Assembly (NCBI RefSeq): GCF_000982825.1
Contig: NZ_CP011047.1
Location: 1,178,001-1,242,000 of the forward strand
Reading direction: 5' to 3'
DNA length: 64,000 nt
Origin: Cronobacter sakazakii
GTDB taxonomy: Bacteria > Pseudomonadota > Gammaproteobacteria > Enterobacterales > Enterobacteriaceae
Shown: positions 7,961-18,309 of the stretch, in pieces
How positions within the stretch are numbered: position 1 is the first letter of the stretch
Layout of the letters: every line of letters begins with the position of its first letter
The notes under the pieces: generated by a model
The model's input: only the letters and a program-made list of their open reading frames with translations
Databases searched by the model: none
What the model was told of the DNA's origin: nothing
Program-made: the position numbers and the translations under genes

Positions 7961-9568
7961 ATGAGTATTTCCTTGAAGAAGTCAGGGATGCTGAAGTTTG
8001 GTCTGAGCCTGGTGGCTATGACCGTCGCCGCAAGCGTACAAGCCAAAACCCTGGTTTACTGTTCAGAAGGCTCGCCGGAAGGCTTTAACCCACAGCTCTT
8101 CACCTCTGGTACTACCTACGACGCAAGCTCTGTGCCTATTTACAACCGTCTGGTTGAATTTAAAACCGGCACTACGGAAATTATTCCGGGCCTCGCGGAG
8201 AAATGGGACGTCAGCGAAGATGGTAAAACCTATACTTTCCATCTGCGTAAAGGCGTGAAATGGCAGGACAATAAAGATTTCAAACCGACGCGCGAATTTA
8301 ACGCCGATGACGTCGTGTTCTCGTTTGATCGTCAGAAAAACGATCAAAACCCGTACCACAAAGTCTCTGGCGGCAGCTACGAATATTTCGAAGGCATGGG
8401 CCTGCCGACGCTGATTAGCGAAGTGAAAAAAGTCGATGACAATACCGTCCAGTTCGTGCTGACGCGCCCGGAAGCGCCGTTCCTGGCCGATATGGCGATG
8501 GACTTCGCGTCGATTCTTTCCAAAGAATATGCAGACAACATGCTGAAAGCCGGTACGCCGGAGAAAGTTGACCTGAACCCGATCGGCACCGGTCCGTTCC
8601 AGCTTCAGCAATACCAGAAAGATTCCCGCATTCTGTATAAAGCGTTCCCGGGCTTCTGGGGCACCAAACCGAAGATTGACCGTCTGGTCTTCTCCATTAC
8701 GCCGGATGCGTCCGTTCGTTATGCCAAACTGCAGAAAAACGAGTGCCAGGTGATGCCGTACCCGAACCCGGCGGACATCGCGCGCATGAAGCAGGACAAG
8801 AGCATCAACCTGATGGAGCAGGCGGGCCTGAACGTTGGCTATCTCTCCTTCAACACCGAGAAGAAGCCGTTTGACGACGTGAAAGTGCGTCAGGCGCTGA
8901 CCTACGCGGTGAACAAAGACGCCATCATCAAAGCGGTTTACCAGGGTGCCGGTGTTGCCGCGAAAAACCTGATCCCGCCGACCATGTGGGGCTATAACGA
9001 CGACGTGAAGGATTACACCTATGACGTCGAGAAAGCCAAAGCGCTGCTGAAAGAAGCGGGCCAGGATAAGGGCTTCACCGTTGAGCTGTGGGCGATGCCG
9101 GTACAGCGTCCGTATAACCCCAACGCGCGCCGTATGGCCGAGATGATCCAGGCTGACTGGGCGAAAATCGGCGTTCAGGCGAAAATCGTGACCTACGAGT
9201 GGGGCGAGTACCTGAAGCGCGCCAAAGCAGGCGAACACCAGGCGGTGATGATGGGCTGGACCGGCGACAACGGGGATCCGGATAACTTCTTCGCTACCCT
9301 GTTTAGCTGCGACGCCGCGAAAGATGGCTCCAACTATTCCCGTTGGTGCTACAAGCCGTTTGAAGATCTGATCCAACCGGCGCGCGCGACCGATGACCAC
9401 AACAAACGTATCGAGCTTTACAAACAGGCTCAGGTCGTGATGCACGATCAGGCGCCGGCGCTTATCGTCGCGCACTCCACCGTGTATGAGCCGGTGCGTA
9501 AAGAAGTCAAAGGCTACGTGGTCGATCCGCTGGGCAAACACCATTTCGAAAACGTCTCCGTTGAATAA
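7961..9568 (+). CDS. dppA: Dipeptide/heme-binding periplasmic protein DppA
   Basis: A 535-residue class C solute-binding protein, matching E. coli DppA in length. The signal peptide ends at ASVQA, before KTLVYCSEGSPEGFNP. It captures dipeptides (and heme in E. coli) in the periplasm and hands them to DppBC. Family landmarks include NADDVVFSFDRQ, NPIGTGPFQLQQY and RQALTYAVNKDAI. It is the first gene of dppABCDF. The 195-bp gap to dppB holds a stable hairpin and a REP, which in E. coli-like operons keep the binding protein more abundant than the permease. Regulation by GcvB is likely. Confidence 0.97.
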   Translation: MSISLKKSGMLKFGLSLVAMTVAASVQAKTLVYCSEGSPEGFNPQLFTSGTTYDASSVPIYNRLVEFKTGTTEIIPGLAEKWDVSEDGKTYTFHLRKGVKWQDNKDFKPTREFNADDVVFSFDRQKNDQNPYHKVSGGSYEYFEGMGLPTLISEVKKVDDNTVQFVLTRPEAPFLADMAMDFASILSKEYADNMLKAGTPEKVDLNPIGTGPFQLQQYQKDSRILYKAFPGFWGTKPKIDRLVFSITPDASVRYAKLQKNECQVMPYPNPADIARMKQDKSINLMEQAGLNVGYLSFNTEKKPFDDVKVRQALTYAVNKDAIIKAVYQGAGVAAKNLIPPTMWGYNDDVKDYTYDVEKAKALLKEAGQDKGFTVELWAMPVQRPYNPNARRMAEMIQADWAKIGVQAKIVTYEWGEYLKRAKAGEHQAVMMGWTGDNGDPDNFFATLFSCDAAKDGSNYSRWCYKPFEDLIQPARATDDHNKRIELYKQAQVVMHDQAPALIVAHSTVYEPVRKEVKGYVVDPLGKHHFENVSVE

Positions 9569-9580
9569 TTAAAACCGTCA

Positions 9581-9598
9581 GGGGCGCGCGAGCGCCCC
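9581..9598 (+). terminator. Intra-operon hairpin between dppA and dppB
   Basis: The perfect stem GGGGCGC / GCGCCCC with a GCGA loop has no T-run. It lies 12 bp after the dppA stop. It probably protects the dppA transcript or partially terminates it rather than acting as a full terminator. Confidence 0.5.
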
Positions 9599-9601
9599 GT
9601 G

Positions 9602-9664
9602 TCCGGCGACGCTGCGCTTATATCGGTCTACACTTGCAGACCGGGTAAGCGCAGCACACCCGGC
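9602..9664. repeat. REP-like palindromic element in dppA-dppB gap
   Basis: GACGCTGCGCTTAT and GGTAAGCGCAGC form an imperfect inverted pair flanked by CCGG motifs. This is the same family as the other GGTAAGCGCAGCGC repeats in the window. Confidence 0.6.
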
Positions 9665-9763
9665 AGCAGTGCTTTATTCCCTCGCTGAAAGGAGAGGGAA
9701 TGAGATTTGTGAGCAATACAGACCACATCCCCTGGTTGTGCGTCATTACAGAGAATCCGGGTT

Positions 9764-10783
9764 ATGTTGCAGTTCATCCTCCGACGTCTGGGGCTTGTTA
9801 TCCCGACGTTTATCGGTATTACCCTTCTCACTTTTGCCTTCGTCCATATGATCCCCGGCGACCCGGTGATGATCATGGCGGGCGAACGTGGTATTTCCCC
9901 TGAGCGTCACGCGCAGCTGCTGGCCGAGCTGGGCCTCGATAAGCCGCTCTGGGAACAGTATCTCCACTATATCTGGGGTGTGCTGCATGGTGATTTAGGC
10001 CTGTCGCTTAAAAGCCGCCTCCCGGTGTGGGACGAGTTCGTGCCGCGCTTTAAAGCGACGCTGGAGCTTGGCGTCTGCGCGATGATTTTCGCGGTTGCCG
10101 TGGGCATTCCGGTGGGCGTGCTGGCCGCCGTTAAACGTGGCTCTATCTTCGATCACACGGCGGTAGGCCTGGCGCTGACCGGCTACTCCATGCCTATTTT
10201 CTGGTGGGGCATGATGCTGATCATGCTGGTGTCGGTGCAGCTAAACCTGACGCCGGTCTCCGGGCGCGTCAGCGATATGGTGTTCCTTGACGATACCAAC
10301 CCGCTGACCGGCTTTATGCTTATCGACACCGCCATCTGGGGCGAAGAGGGCAACTTTATCGACGCGCTGGCGCATATGATCCTGCCCGCCGTAGTGCTCG
10401 GCACCATTCCGCTGGCGGTGATCGTGCGTATGACCCGCTCGGCGATGCTGGAAGTGCTCGGCGAGGATTACATCCGCACCGCGCGCGCCAAGGGCCTGAC
10501 CCGTATGCGCGTCATCATCATTCACGCGCTGCGTAACGCCATGCTGCCGGTCGTGACGGTGATTGGACTTCAGGTAGGCACGCTGCTCGCGGGCGCTATC
10601 CTGACCGAAACCATCTTCTCCTGGCCGGGCCTCGGCCGCTGGCTCATCGACGCGCTCCAGCGCCGCGATTATCCGGTGGTGCAGGGCGGCGTGCTGCTGG
10701 TGGCGACGATGATTATTCTCGTCAACCTGCTGGTCGATCTGCTCTATGGCGTGGTGAACCCGCGTATTCGTCATAAGAAATAA
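9764..10783 (+). CDS. dppB: Dipeptide ABC transporter permease DppB
   Basis: A 339-residue inner-membrane permease with about six helices and the EAA-loop segment EDYIRTARAKGLTRMRVI that contacts the ATPases. It pairs with DppC to form the channel. Its start MLQFILRRLGLVIPT and length match E. coli DppB. dppC begins 9 bp downstream. Confidence 0.97.
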   Translation: MLQFILRRLGLVIPTFIGITLLTFAFVHMIPGDPVMIMAGERGISPERHAQLLAELGLDKPLWEQYLHYIWGVLHGDLGLSLKSRLPVWDEFVPRFKATLELGVCAMIFAVAVGIPVGVLAAVKRGSIFDHTAVGLALTGYSMPIFWWGMMLIMLVSVQLNLTPVSGRVSDMVFLDDTNPLTGFMLIDTAIWGEEGNFIDALAHMILPAVVLGTIPLAVIVRMTRSAMLEVLGEDYIRTARAKGLTRMRVIIIHALRNAMLPVVTVIGLQVGTLLAGAILTETIFSWPGLGRWLIDALQRRDYPVVQGGVLLVATMIILVNLLVDLLYGVVNPRIRHKK

Positions 10784-10792
10784 GGGGCCATC

Positions 10793-11695
10793 ATGACGCA
10801 AATGACTGAAAACAAAGTGGTGGCCGCACCGGTGCCGATGACGCCGATGCAGGAATTCTGGCACTACTTCAAACGGAACAAGGGCGCGGTCGTCGGGCTG
10901 GTGTATGTCGTCATCATGATCCTGATAGCCGTCTTCGCCAACTTTATCGCGCCGCACAACCCGGCAGAACAGTTCCGCGATGCGCTGCTGGCCCCGCCGG
11001 TCTGGCAGGATGGCGGCAGCTGGGCGCATATTCTCGGCACCGATGACGTAGGCCGCGATGTGATGTCGCGCCTGATGTACGGCGCGCGCCTGTCGCTGCT
11101 GGTCGGCTGTCTGGTGGTGGTGCTGTCGCTGGTGATGGGCATTGTGCTCGGCCTGGTGGCGGGCTATTTCGGCGGCATCGTCGATACCATCATCATGCGT
11201 ATCGTCGATATCATGCTGGCGCTGCCGAGCCTGCTGCTGGCGCTGGTGCTGGTGGCGATTTTCGGCCCGTCTATTGTTAACGCCTCGCTGGCGCTGACCT
11301 TTGTGGCGCTGCCGCACTACGTGCGCTTAACGCGCGCGGCGGTGCTGGTGGAAGTGAGCCGCGATTACGTGACCGCCTCTCGCGTGGCGGGCGCCGGCGC
11401 GATGCGCCAGATGTTCGTGAACATCTTCCCTAACTGCCTTGCGCCGCTGATTGTCCAGGCGTCGCTCGGTTTCTCGAATGCCATTCTCGATATGGCCGCA
11501 CTGGGCTTTCTCGGCATGGGTGCGCAGCCGCCGACACCGGAGTGGGGCACCATGCTCTCCGACGTGTTGCAGTTCGCGCAAAGTGCCTGGTGGGTCGTGA
11601 CCTTCCCTGGTCTCGCTATCCTGCTGACGGTGCTGGCATTTAACCTGATGGGTGACGGCCTGCGTGACGCGCTCGACCCCAAACTCAAGCAGTAA
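10793..11695 (+). CDS. dppC: Dipeptide ABC transporter permease DppC
   Basis: A 300-residue permease with an N-terminal cytoplasmic segment, a first helix ([18 protein letters not shown]), a periplasmic region containing [21 protein letters not shown], and five further helices. The EAA loop is [18 protein letters not shown]. It is the partner of DppB. It is followed 11 bp later by dppD. Confidence 0.97.
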   Translation: MTQMTENKVVAAPVPMTPMQEFWHYFKRNKGAVVGLVYVVIMILIAVFANFIAPHNPAEQFRDALLAPPVWQDGGSWAHILGTDDVGRDVMSRLMYGARLSLLVGCLVVVLSLVMGIVLGLVAGYFGGIVDTIIMRIVDIMLALPSLLLALVLVAIFGPSIVNASLALTFVALPHYVRLTRAAVLVEVSRDYVTASRVAGAGAMRQMFVNIFPNCLAPLIVQASLGFSNAILDMAALGFLGMGAQPPTPEWGTMLSDVLQFAQSAWWVVTFPGLAILLTVLAFNLMGDGLRDALDPKLKQ

Positions 11696-11706
11696 AGAGG
11701 CACGAG

Positions 11707-12702
11707 ATGGCGTTACTGAATGTAGATAAATTATCGGTGCACTTTGGCGACGAAGGCACCCCGTTCCGCGCCGTAGACCGCGTGAGCTACAGCGTGAATC
11801 AGGGCGAAGTGGTCGGCATCGTGGGTGAATCGGGTTCCGGTAAATCGGTCAGCTCGCTGGCGATTATGGGCCTTATCGATTTCCCTGGCCGCGTGATGGC
11901 GGACAAACTGGAATTTAACGGCCAGGATTTACAGCGTATTTCTGAGAAAGAGCGCCGGAACCTGGTGGGCGCCGAAGTGGCGATGATCTTCCAGGATCCG
12001 ATGACCAGCCTGAACCCCTGCTACACCGTGGGTTTCCAGATTATGGAGGCTATCAAAGTGCACCAGGGCGGCAATAAAAAGACCCGCCGCCAGCGCGCGA
12101 TTGATCTGCTAAACCAGGTTGGTATCCCGGACCCTGCGTCACGTCTGGATGTCTATCCGCACCAGCTTTCCGGCGGGATGAGCCAGCGCGTGATGATAGC
12201 CATGGCTATCGCCTGTCGTCCGAAGCTGCTGATAGCCGATGAACCGACCACCGCGCTGGATGTGACCATCCAGGCGCAGATCATTGAACTGCTGCTGGAG
12301 CTTCAGCAAAAAGAGAACATGGCGCTGATCCTTATCACCCATGACCTCGCGCTGGTGGCCGAAGCGGCGCACAAAATCATCGTGATGTACGCAGGCCAGG
12401 TGGTGGAAACCGGCGAGGCGCGGGATATCTTCCGCGCGCCGCGTCACCCGTATACCCAGGCGCTGCTGCGCGCCCTGCCGGAATTCGCGCAGGATAAGGC
12501 GCGTCTGGCGTCGCTGCCGGGCGTGGTGCCGGGGAAATATGACCGCCCGACGGGCTGTCTGCTCAACCCGCGCTGCCCCTACGCGACTGAACGCTGCCGC
12601 GTGGAAGAACCGGCGTTAAACCTGGTGGACAATGGCCGCCAGTCGAAATGCCACTACCCCCTCGATGATGCCGGGAGGCCAACCAATTATGAGCACGCAT
12701 GA
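11707..12702 (+). CDS. dppD: Dipeptide ABC transporter ATPase DppD
   Basis: A 331-residue ATPase that powers dipeptide import with DppF. Walker A is GESGSGKS, the signature is LSGGMSQRV, and Walker B is [12 protein letters not shown]. The C-terminal oligopeptide-transporter extension has the cysteine-rich segment [14 protein letters not shown] and a final CHYP, which bind an iron-sulfur cluster in studied relatives. It runs about four residues longer than the E. coli protein and its 3' end overlaps dppF by 14 bp. Confidence 0.97.
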   Translation: MALLNVDKLSVHFGDEGTPFRAVDRVSYSVNQGEVVGIVGESGSGKSVSSLAIMGLIDFPGRVMADKLEFNGQDLQRISEKERRNLVGAEVAMIFQDPMTSLNPCYTVGFQIMEAIKVHQGGNKKTRRQRAIDLLNQVGIPDPASRLDVYPHQLSGGMSQRVMIAMAIACRPKLLIADEPTTALDVTIQAQIIELLLELQQKENMALILITHDLALVAEAAHKIIVMYAGQVVETGEARDIFRAPRHPYTQALLRALPEFAQDKARLASLPGVVPGKYDRPTGCLLNPRCPYATERCRVEEPALNLVDNGRQSKCHYPLDDAGRPTNYEHA

Positions 12703-13702
12703 GGCCACTCTGCAGCAACCGCTGTTGCAGGCTATCGACCTGAAAAAACATTACCCGGTGAAGAAGGGGCTCTTCGCGCCGGAGCGTCTGGTGAAAGCGC
12801 TGGATGGCGTGTCGTTTACGCTTGAGCGCGGTAAAACGCTGGCGGTGGTGGGCGAGTCCGGCTGTGGGAAATCCACGCTGGGCCGTCTGCTCACCATGAT
12901 TGAAACGCCGACCGGCGGCGAGCTGTACTACCAGGGGCAGGATCTGCTGAAACCGGACGAAACGGCGGAGAAACTGCGCCGCCAGAAAATCCAGATCGTG
13001 TTCCAGAACCCGTACGGCTCGCTGAACCCGCGCAAAAAAGTGGGGCAAATCCTTGAGGAGCCGCTGCTTATCAATACCCGTCTCAGTAAAGAGGCGCGCC
13101 GCGAGAAAGCGCTGGCGATGATGGCGAAAGTGGGGTTGAAAACCGAGCATTACGATCGCTACCCGCATATGTTCTCCGGCGGTCAGCGCCAGCGTATCGC
13201 CATCGCGCGCGGGCTGATGCTCGACCCGGATGTGGTGATCGCCGATGAACCGGTCTCGGCGCTGGATGTATCAGTGCGCGCGCAGGTGCTGAACCTGATG
13301 ATGGATTTGCAGCAGGATCTGGGGCTGTCGTATGTGTTTATCTCCCACGATTTGTCGGTGGTGGAGCATATCGCCGATGAAGTGATGGTGATGTATCTCG
13401 GCCGCTGCGTGGAGAAGGGCACCAAAGACCAGATTTTCTCGAACCCGCGTCATCCGTATACCCAGGCGCTGCTCTCCGCGACGCCGCGCCTGAATCCGGA
13501 CGACCGCCGCGAGCGAATTAAGCTCACCGGCGAACTGCCGAGCCCGCTGAACCCGCCGCCGGGGTGCGCCTTTAGCGCCCGCTGCCGTCGCCGTTTTGGC
13601 CCGTGTACGCAGATCCAGCCGCAGTTGAAGGAATATAATGGCCAGCTGGTCGCCTGTTTCGCCGTCGATCAGGATGAAACCGGCGAGCCGCGCATTCCTT
13701 AA
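12689..13702 (+). CDS. dppF: Dipeptide ABC transporter ATPase DppF
   Basis: A 337-residue ATPase subunit paired with DppD. Walker A is GESGCGKST, the signature is [10 protein letters not shown], and Walker B is [12 protein letters not shown]. The C-terminal cysteine segment is [15 protein letters not shown]. The start at 12689 ([17 protein letters not shown]) matches E. coli DppF; upstream in-frame codons lie inside dppD. It is the last gene of the operon and is followed by a strong terminator. Confidence 0.97.
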   Translation: MSTHEATLQQPLLQAIDLKKHYPVKKGLFAPERLVKALDGVSFTLERGKTLAVVGESGCGKSTLGRLLTMIETPTGGELYYQGQDLLKPDETAEKLRRQKIQIVFQNPYGSLNPRKKVGQILEEPLLINTRLSKEARREKALAMMAKVGLKTEHYDRYPHMFSGGQRQRIAIARGLMLDPDVVIADEPVSALDVSVRAQVLNLMMDLQQDLGLSYVFISHDLSVVEHIADEVMVMYLGRCVEKGTKDQIFSNPRHPYTQALLSATPRLNPDDRRERIKLTGELPSPLNPPPGCAFSARCRRRFGPCTQIQPQLKEYNGQLVACFAVDQDETGEPRIP

Positions 13703-13718
13703 CGGTGAAGCAAAACGT

Positions 13719-13748
13719 AAAAAGCCGACGCAGAGCGTCGGCTTTTTT
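13719..13748 (+). terminator. dpp operon terminator
   Basis: The stem AGCCGACG / CGTCGGCT with a CAGAG loop, preceded by an A-run and followed by TTTTTT, lies 20 bp after the dppF stop. Confidence 0.93.
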
Positions 13749-13770
13749 ATGGGCGTTACGGTGCAAGGCC

Positions 13771-13890
13771 GGTGGATGCGCTGCGCTTATCCACCCTACG
13801 AAACACGGGCCCGCCTGTGTAGGGCGGGTAAGCTTGCGCACCCGCCGTAGCGGGGTGGTTGGTGGATGCGCTGCGCTTATCCACCCTGCG
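13771..13890. repeat. REP/BIME cluster between dppF and bcsG
   Basis: Two direct copies of GGTGGATGCGCTGCGCTTAT plus CCACCCT (13771-13800 and 13861-13890) flank an inverted relative, GTAGGGCGGGTAAGCTTGCG (from 13819). Each is itself palindromic. They are intergenic between convergent operons, the usual place for REP elements. Confidence 0.85.
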
Positions 13891-13913
13891 AATAATGCAG
13901 GCGGCCTGACACC

Positions 13914-15599
13914 TTATTGCGGATAAGGTACCCAGTCGCCGCCGCTTAAGCGCACCCACGGTTTGCCCTGATACTGCACCACCACGGCGTTGGCGTTCTC
14001 GGAAACCGGCGCGCTCTGCGGCAGGTTACTGGTCAGCCCCTGCCAGTCCACGTTATCGGCCACGAAGTCTTTGCCATCGAGTACTCTCACCACAAGCTCG
14101 GAAATCGCGAGGAAGCTGCTCGGCTGGTCTATCTCCAGCGCTGAACCCTGATGCGGCGCTTTCATGCCGATAAACTTAATGCCCACCGGCACATGGGTGA
14201 TAGCCGGGCTCGGGATATCGCTCAGGCCAGACACCTGCATCTTATCGCCCTGCAGCGCCGCGCCGTGCTCCGGTACCACCACCACCATCACTTTGCGGTT
14301 CTCTTTCTCAAGCTGCGTCAGGAACGCATCCAGCTCATCAAACAGCTTCTGCGCGCGCGCTTTGTAATCGGCGGTTTTGCTGTTGCCCGGATAGTGGTTA
14401 CCGTCATGCAGTGGCAGCAGGTTAAAGAATGTGGCGCTGCGATCGCCGCTGCCCTCGCTCTTCACGGTTTGCTGCCAGCGGTTCAGCACCGCCGTATCGT
14501 CATACACCGGCGAGCCGTCAAACGACAACAGATTCACCGGCAGGCCGGATTGATCCATCAACGGCTCCTGCATATTGCCGTTTTCGCGTACTTCCTTCAG
14601 GAAGTTACCGAACTCGCCGTTATGGTCCATCATCAGGTGGCGCTTAAAGCCCAGTTTCGCCAGGTTATCGAACAGGTAGCACTGCTCGCCTGCGGGTTGG
14701 TAGAGATTTTTATGCGACGGCTGCCCGCAGCTCGCGCGCAGCAGGCGGATAGCGGCCGGGCCGCTGTATGACGTGCCGGAGTTAAAATTCTTAAACACGA
14801 TGTCGAAATGCGACCAGAGCGGATGCGACATCAAACCTGTGGCCTCCACGTCAGACCAAGCCAGCGAACAGATGTTGATAACCAGCAGATCGAACGGCTG
14901 CGCATCTGCCGGCAGGCTCGCCGGGAAGGTTGTCTGGCGTTTGGATTCGCTGGTGTAAAAGCTGTTCAGCCAGTCGTTAATGCTCTGGTTGCTCGCAGGC
15001 GCGGTTTGCAGCGGAATATCGCCCGCCACCACCGTACCCCCTGCGTTCGCGACGGTCGGTGCCGCGCCGCCACCGGTCGTGGTGACCGTCGCCGCCGTGG
15101 TATTCCCGGCAGGCCACAGCGAGACGACCGGGCCGGTTACGGTCAGCACGTTAAGCCAGACCATAATCGCCACCACAAATACCGTTACCCGCACCCACTG
15201 TGAGAGGAACATCCAGGCGACCAGCAGCACAAAGGCGGCGCCAATCATCTGCCAGTTAATAAAGCGTGCCACGAGATCCAGCACATAACTGGTGCTAAAT
15301 CCCGCCACCTGCGAGCCCTGACTCATAATGCTCTGCGGGCCAGGCAGCCAGGTATCATGCCAGAACAGGCCGATACCGACAGGAATGGCTATCCAGTGGC
15401 GCAGGCGATGCAGGCGCAGGTTCGGAATAGGGAACAGCAGAAACGCCATAAACACCAGGTTGGCGAGCGGGTGGAAATTCAGATAGCCCGTCCAGAGCAG
15501 GCCGAATTTCAGCAGAAAATAGTAGTTCCAGCCGGAAAGGCCGCGCCAGTTTTGCCAGCCTGAGCGGGCAAGGGGAGCGGAGTGAACGTGATTAGTCAT
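13914..15599 (-). CDS. bcsG: Cellulose phosphoethanolamine transferase BcsG
   Basis: A 561-residue inner-membrane enzyme that attaches phosphoethanolamine to nascent cellulose; E. coli BcsG is 559. The N-terminal part carries several membrane helices. A Gly/Thr-rich linker (about residues 170-210) follows, then an alkaline-phosphatase-fold periplasmic domain with the nucleophile region FNSGTSYSGPAAIRLLRASCGQ and the metal site VPEHGAAL. Its start overlaps bcsF by 8 bp. Because bcsE upstream carries an IS1, expression of bcsFG may be altered if all three share one promoter. Confidence 0.95.
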   Translation of the reverse strand: MTNHVHSAPLARSGWQNWRGLSGWNYYFLLKFGLLWTGYLNFHPLANLVFMAFLLFPIPNLRLHRLRHWIAIPVGIGLFWHDTWLPGPQSIMSQGSQVAGFSTSYVLDLVARFINWQMIGAAFVLLVAWMFLSQWVRVTVFVVAIMVWLNVLTVTGPVVSLWPAGNTTAATVTTTGGGAAPTVANAGGTVVAGDIPLQTAPASNQSINDWLNSFYTSESKRQTTFPASLPADAQPFDLLVINICSLAWSDVEATGLMSHPLWSHFDIVFKNFNSGTSYSGPAAIRLLRASCGQPSHKNLYQPAGEQCYLFDNLAKLGFKRHLMMDHNGEFGNFLKEVRENGNMQEPLMDQSGLPVNLLSFDGSPVYDDTAVLNRWQQTVKSEGSGDRSATFFNLLPLHDGNHYPGNSKTADYKARAQKLFDELDAFLTQLEKENRKVMVVVVPEHGAALQGDKMQVSGLSDIPSPAITHVPVGIKFIGMKAPHQGSALEIDQPSSFLAISELVVRVLDGKDFVADNVDWQGLTSNLPQSAPVSENANAVVVQYQGKPWVRLSGGDWVPYPQ

Positions 15600-15789
15600 G
15601 TTTTAAATTTGCCTTGACGGTAGAGCGGCGGCGCAACGTACCAGCGGGTTTAACAAATCGTGGGCGAAACAGCAGCGGGCGCAGCGTTTTCATCATGCGA
15701 CGCTTGCCCACACACAGCGCGTATCCCAGCGGGATAAAAATCAGCGCGCACAGCGCAATAAGCTGAAGAATATCGCTAATCGACATCAT
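15592..15789 (-). CDS. bcsF: Cellulose biosynthesis protein BcsF
   Basis: A 65-residue single-helix membrane protein (ILQLIALCALIFIPLGYAL) with a basic C-terminal tail ending KPAGTLRRRSTVKANLKHD, matching E. coli BcsF. It helps link BcsE to BcsG in the Gram-negative cellulose secretion complex. Its ATG overlaps the bcsE stop (ATGA) and its stop overlaps bcsG, showing tight coupling. Confidence 0.93.
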   Translation of the reverse strand: MMSISDILQLIALCALIFIPLGYALCVGKRRMMKTLRPLLFRPRFVKPAGTLRRRSTVKANLKHD

Positions 15790-17320
15790 AACGCGCGCTC
15801 CTGTGCGGTGTCGTTAAGCAGCGTAACGGGCGTCGGCACACGGCGCGTGACCGTTTTGGGCGTGTCGGCAAGCAGCGCGGCCGTTTCCCTTGCCTTACGG
15901 GTCATCTCAAGCGGCGCAGTCCATTGTTCCGGGCGCATCGCGCTCATCTGCATGATCTCCGCCGCTATCTGTTTATCTTCATGCCACACCATACGGTTGG
16001 AAAACAGCTCGCTTATCGGCAGCGGGAAAATATGGCTCAGCGCAGTGTCGAGATCGGTAATGCGGCAGAACGATAGAAACAGCACCAGCCGGTTTTCGCC
16101 GAGCGTTACGATATCACCCATGCGGCCCGGACGGCAGAGCGTCAGCGCCTGCTCAACGCGAATGCCCGGCACCGGGCGCAGCGCGACCAGAATCCCTTTG
16201 TTGTCCTGCGGAATTAACACGTTGCTCATCAGCGCGCCGACGGCGTTGCAGAAGATATCCCACGGCTGATAGCCGCGCATTTTCAGCGGCTGCATCGCCT
16301 CCAGCAGCATATCCACATCTTCCGGCACAAAGCGGGTGAATTGCTGATTCTGCACGCTTTCAATCAGCGTCAGGCAGCGCGAGAGCGGGGCGTTCCACGG
16401 GATCACCATATTCGCGCCGCAGCCCAGCAGCAGCCGTTCGTCGGTGGCGCGCACGCTGGCTTTGTTTTCACGCACGAGGATTTTCAGCGCGCTGCCGCGC
16501 TGACGGCGCAGGGCGTGTACATGACGCGCCAGCCCTTCAATCTGGTTATTTTGCGTGAGGGAGAAAATCACCGTCGCGGCCTGCGCCTGACGCGCCTCGT
16601 TAAACAGCGAATCGTTGTCCTCAAAGAGCGTCCAGTTTTCCGACAGCGGCGGCGCGCCTTCGAGCACCGCGATATGGCTCAGCACGCGGCGTTCGTCGCT
16701 GCGCGCCTGGAATGAGACCTCCTGGCGTGGCACCAGCGACAGGCGGTCATTAATGAATGTCACCGGCAACTGCTGACGCGCGCTCACGCCTTTATCGTTA
16801 AACCAGAACGCCACATCATACAGCCAGGCGTCGCCCTGATAGCGCAGCGTGGCAAGCCCGGAGAGCTGCTGATATTCGGTCATCAGCATGGAAGTTTGCT
16901 GGTCGGCCTGCGCGCCGGAATTAATAATCAGCAATGTGCAGTGATGTTCCTGCGCCCAGCTTTGGCTTTTTCTTATCCAGGCTTTAATATGAGCGGGCGC
17001 TACGCCTTGCCAGGCGTTTTCCGCGCACAGCAGCACAATGAAATAGTTTTCAGGTTCGAAACTGCAAAGCAGATCGTGATGCAGGCGATGAAGCGCATTT
17101 TGATTTTTCGGCATGGTAAACAGGCGTACTTCATCCGGGCCTTGCGGTGCAGCCGGCAGCGGCGTAATCACGGCTTCCGGCGCGGCGTCCATCGTAATTA
17201 CAGCCACTTTGGTTTCGGGGGGTTGCGCAAGCAGCGTCTGGTTGACGAATGTAATGGCATCGCTGTGGCGGTCGCAATTTATCCAGGCTGTTCCGCCTGC
17301 GGAAATATGGCGCAGTTCAT

Positions 17321-17329
17321 CCCAGAGCG
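17321..17329. repeat. IS1 target-site duplication, left copy
   Basis: CCCAGAGCG lies directly before the IS1 left end. The identical 9-mer is found at 18098-18106 directly after the right end. Nine base pairs is the standard IS1 duplication length. Confidence 0.97.
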
Positions 17330-17384
17330 GGTGATGCTGCCAACTTACTGATTTAGTGTATGATGGTGTTTTTGAGGTGCTCCA

Positions 17385-17660
17385 GTGGCTTCTGTTTCTA
17401 TCAGCTGTCCCTCCTGTTCAGCTACTGACGGGGTGGTGCGTAACGGCAAAAGCACCGCCGGACATCAGCGCTATCTCTGCTCTCACTGCCGTAAAACATG
17501 GCAACTGCAGTTCACTTACACCGCTTCTCAACCCGGTACGCACCAGAAAATCATTGATATGGCCATGAATGGCGTTGGATGCCGGGCAACCGCCCGCATT
17601 ATGGGCGTTGGCCTCAACACGATTTTCCGCCATTTAAAAAACTCAGGCCGCAGTCGGTAA
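17385..17660 (+). CDS. insA: IS1 protein InsA
   Basis: A 91-residue DNA-binding protein of IS1 with an N-terminal zinc-finger pattern ([10 protein letters not shown]...CSHCRKTW) and a helix-turn-helix. Alone it represses the IS1 promoter. By -1 frameshifting at AAAAAAC (17636-17642) it is fused to InsB to make the active transposase. Confidence 0.97.
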   Translation: MASVSISCPSCSATDGVVRNGKSTAGHQRYLCSHCRKTWQLQFTYTASQPGTHQKIIDMAMNGVGCRATARIMGVGLNTIFRHLKNSGRSR

Positions 17661-18082
17661 CCTCGCGCATACAGCCGGGCAGTGACGTCATCGTCTGCGC
17701 GGAAATGGACGAACAGTGGGGATACGTCGGGGCTAAATCGCGCCAGCGCTGGCTGTTTTACGCGTATGACAGGCTCCGGAAGACGGTTGTTGCGCACGTA
17801 TTCGGTGAACGCACTATGGCGACGCTGGGGCGTCTTATGAGCCTGCTGTCACCCTTTGACGTGGTGATATGGATGACGGATGGCTGGCCGCTGTATGAAT
17901 CCCGCCTGAAGGGAAAGCTGCACGTAATCAGCAAGCGATATACGCAGCGAATTGAGCGGCATAACCTGAATCTGAGGCAGCACCTGGCACGGCTGGGACG
18001 GAAGTCGCTGTCGTTCTCAAAATCGGTGGAGCTGCATGACAAAGTCATCGGGCATTATCTGAACATAAAACACTATCAATAA
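17579..18082 (+). CDS. insB: IS1 transposase InsB (frameshift partner)
   Basis: A 167-residue reading frame containing the DDE-type catalytic core of the IS1 transposase ([21 protein letters not shown], and a late glutamate/histidine region [13 protein letters not shown]). It is normally made as the InsAB' fusion after -1 frameshifting. The frame is intact, so the element may still be able to move. Confidence 0.96.
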   Translation: MPGNRPHYGRWPQHDFPPFKKLRPQSVTSRIQPGSDVIVCAEMDEQWGYVGAKSRQRWLFYAYDRLRKTVVAHVFGERTMATLGRLMSLLSPFDVVIWMTDGWPLYESRLKGKLHVISKRYTQRIERHNLNLRQHLARLGRKSLSFSKSVELHDKVIGHYLNIKHYQ

Positions 18083-18309
18083 GTTGGAGTCATTACCCCC
18101 AGAGCGAATCAATGCCAATTGAAAAAACAAGAGCCATGGCGCCCTCAATATATAAAGAGTATGAGTGTCAGTTTACTAGCGAAAGCCAGGAAATAAACCT
18201 AACATTGAAATTAAAGAACATGATCATTAGCATGCAAACCGGGATTGCGTAGATTCACTGTTTTCGTTTGCTGGCTTTAGTGATATTGCTCTAAGGAAAA
18301 ATAGAATAT

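Larger units (their letters stand above)
17330..18097 (+). mobile_element. IS1 insertion sequence, complete
   Basis: The element is exactly 768 bp, the IS1 length. The left terminal repeat GGTGATGCTGCCAACTTA and the right terminal ATAAGTTGGAGTCATTACC are both intact. It carries overlapping insA and insB with the A6C frameshift signal at 17636-17642. The perfect 9-bp flanking duplication suggests a recent insertion that has not rearranged since. Its transposase reads on the plus strand, opposite to bcsEFG. Confidence 0.99.
15786..18137 (-). pseudogene. bcsE: bcsE (c-di-GMP-binding cellulose regulator) interrupted by IS1
   Basis: Two parts of one gene flank the IS1 at 17330-18097. The 5' piece starts at the ATG at 18137 (MALVFSIGIDSLW, with GAGG upstream), and the 3' piece continues from 17329 (DELRHISAGGTAW) to 15786. 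Removing the IS and one 9-bp target copy restores a 525-codon frame (524 residues; E. coli BcsE is 523). The family's C-terminal GIL domain is intact, including the c-di-GMP-binding arginine region QARSDERRVLSHIAVLEGAPP. BcsE binds c-di-GMP and boosts cellulose output. An internal ATG at 17207 could still yield a 473-residue product lacking the first 51 residues, so loss may be partial. Confidence 0.96.

Noticed and set aside
8063..9544. Minus-strand open frame of 493 codons inside dppA
   Set aside because: An antisense shadow with no homology and no ribosome site; dppA accounts for the region.
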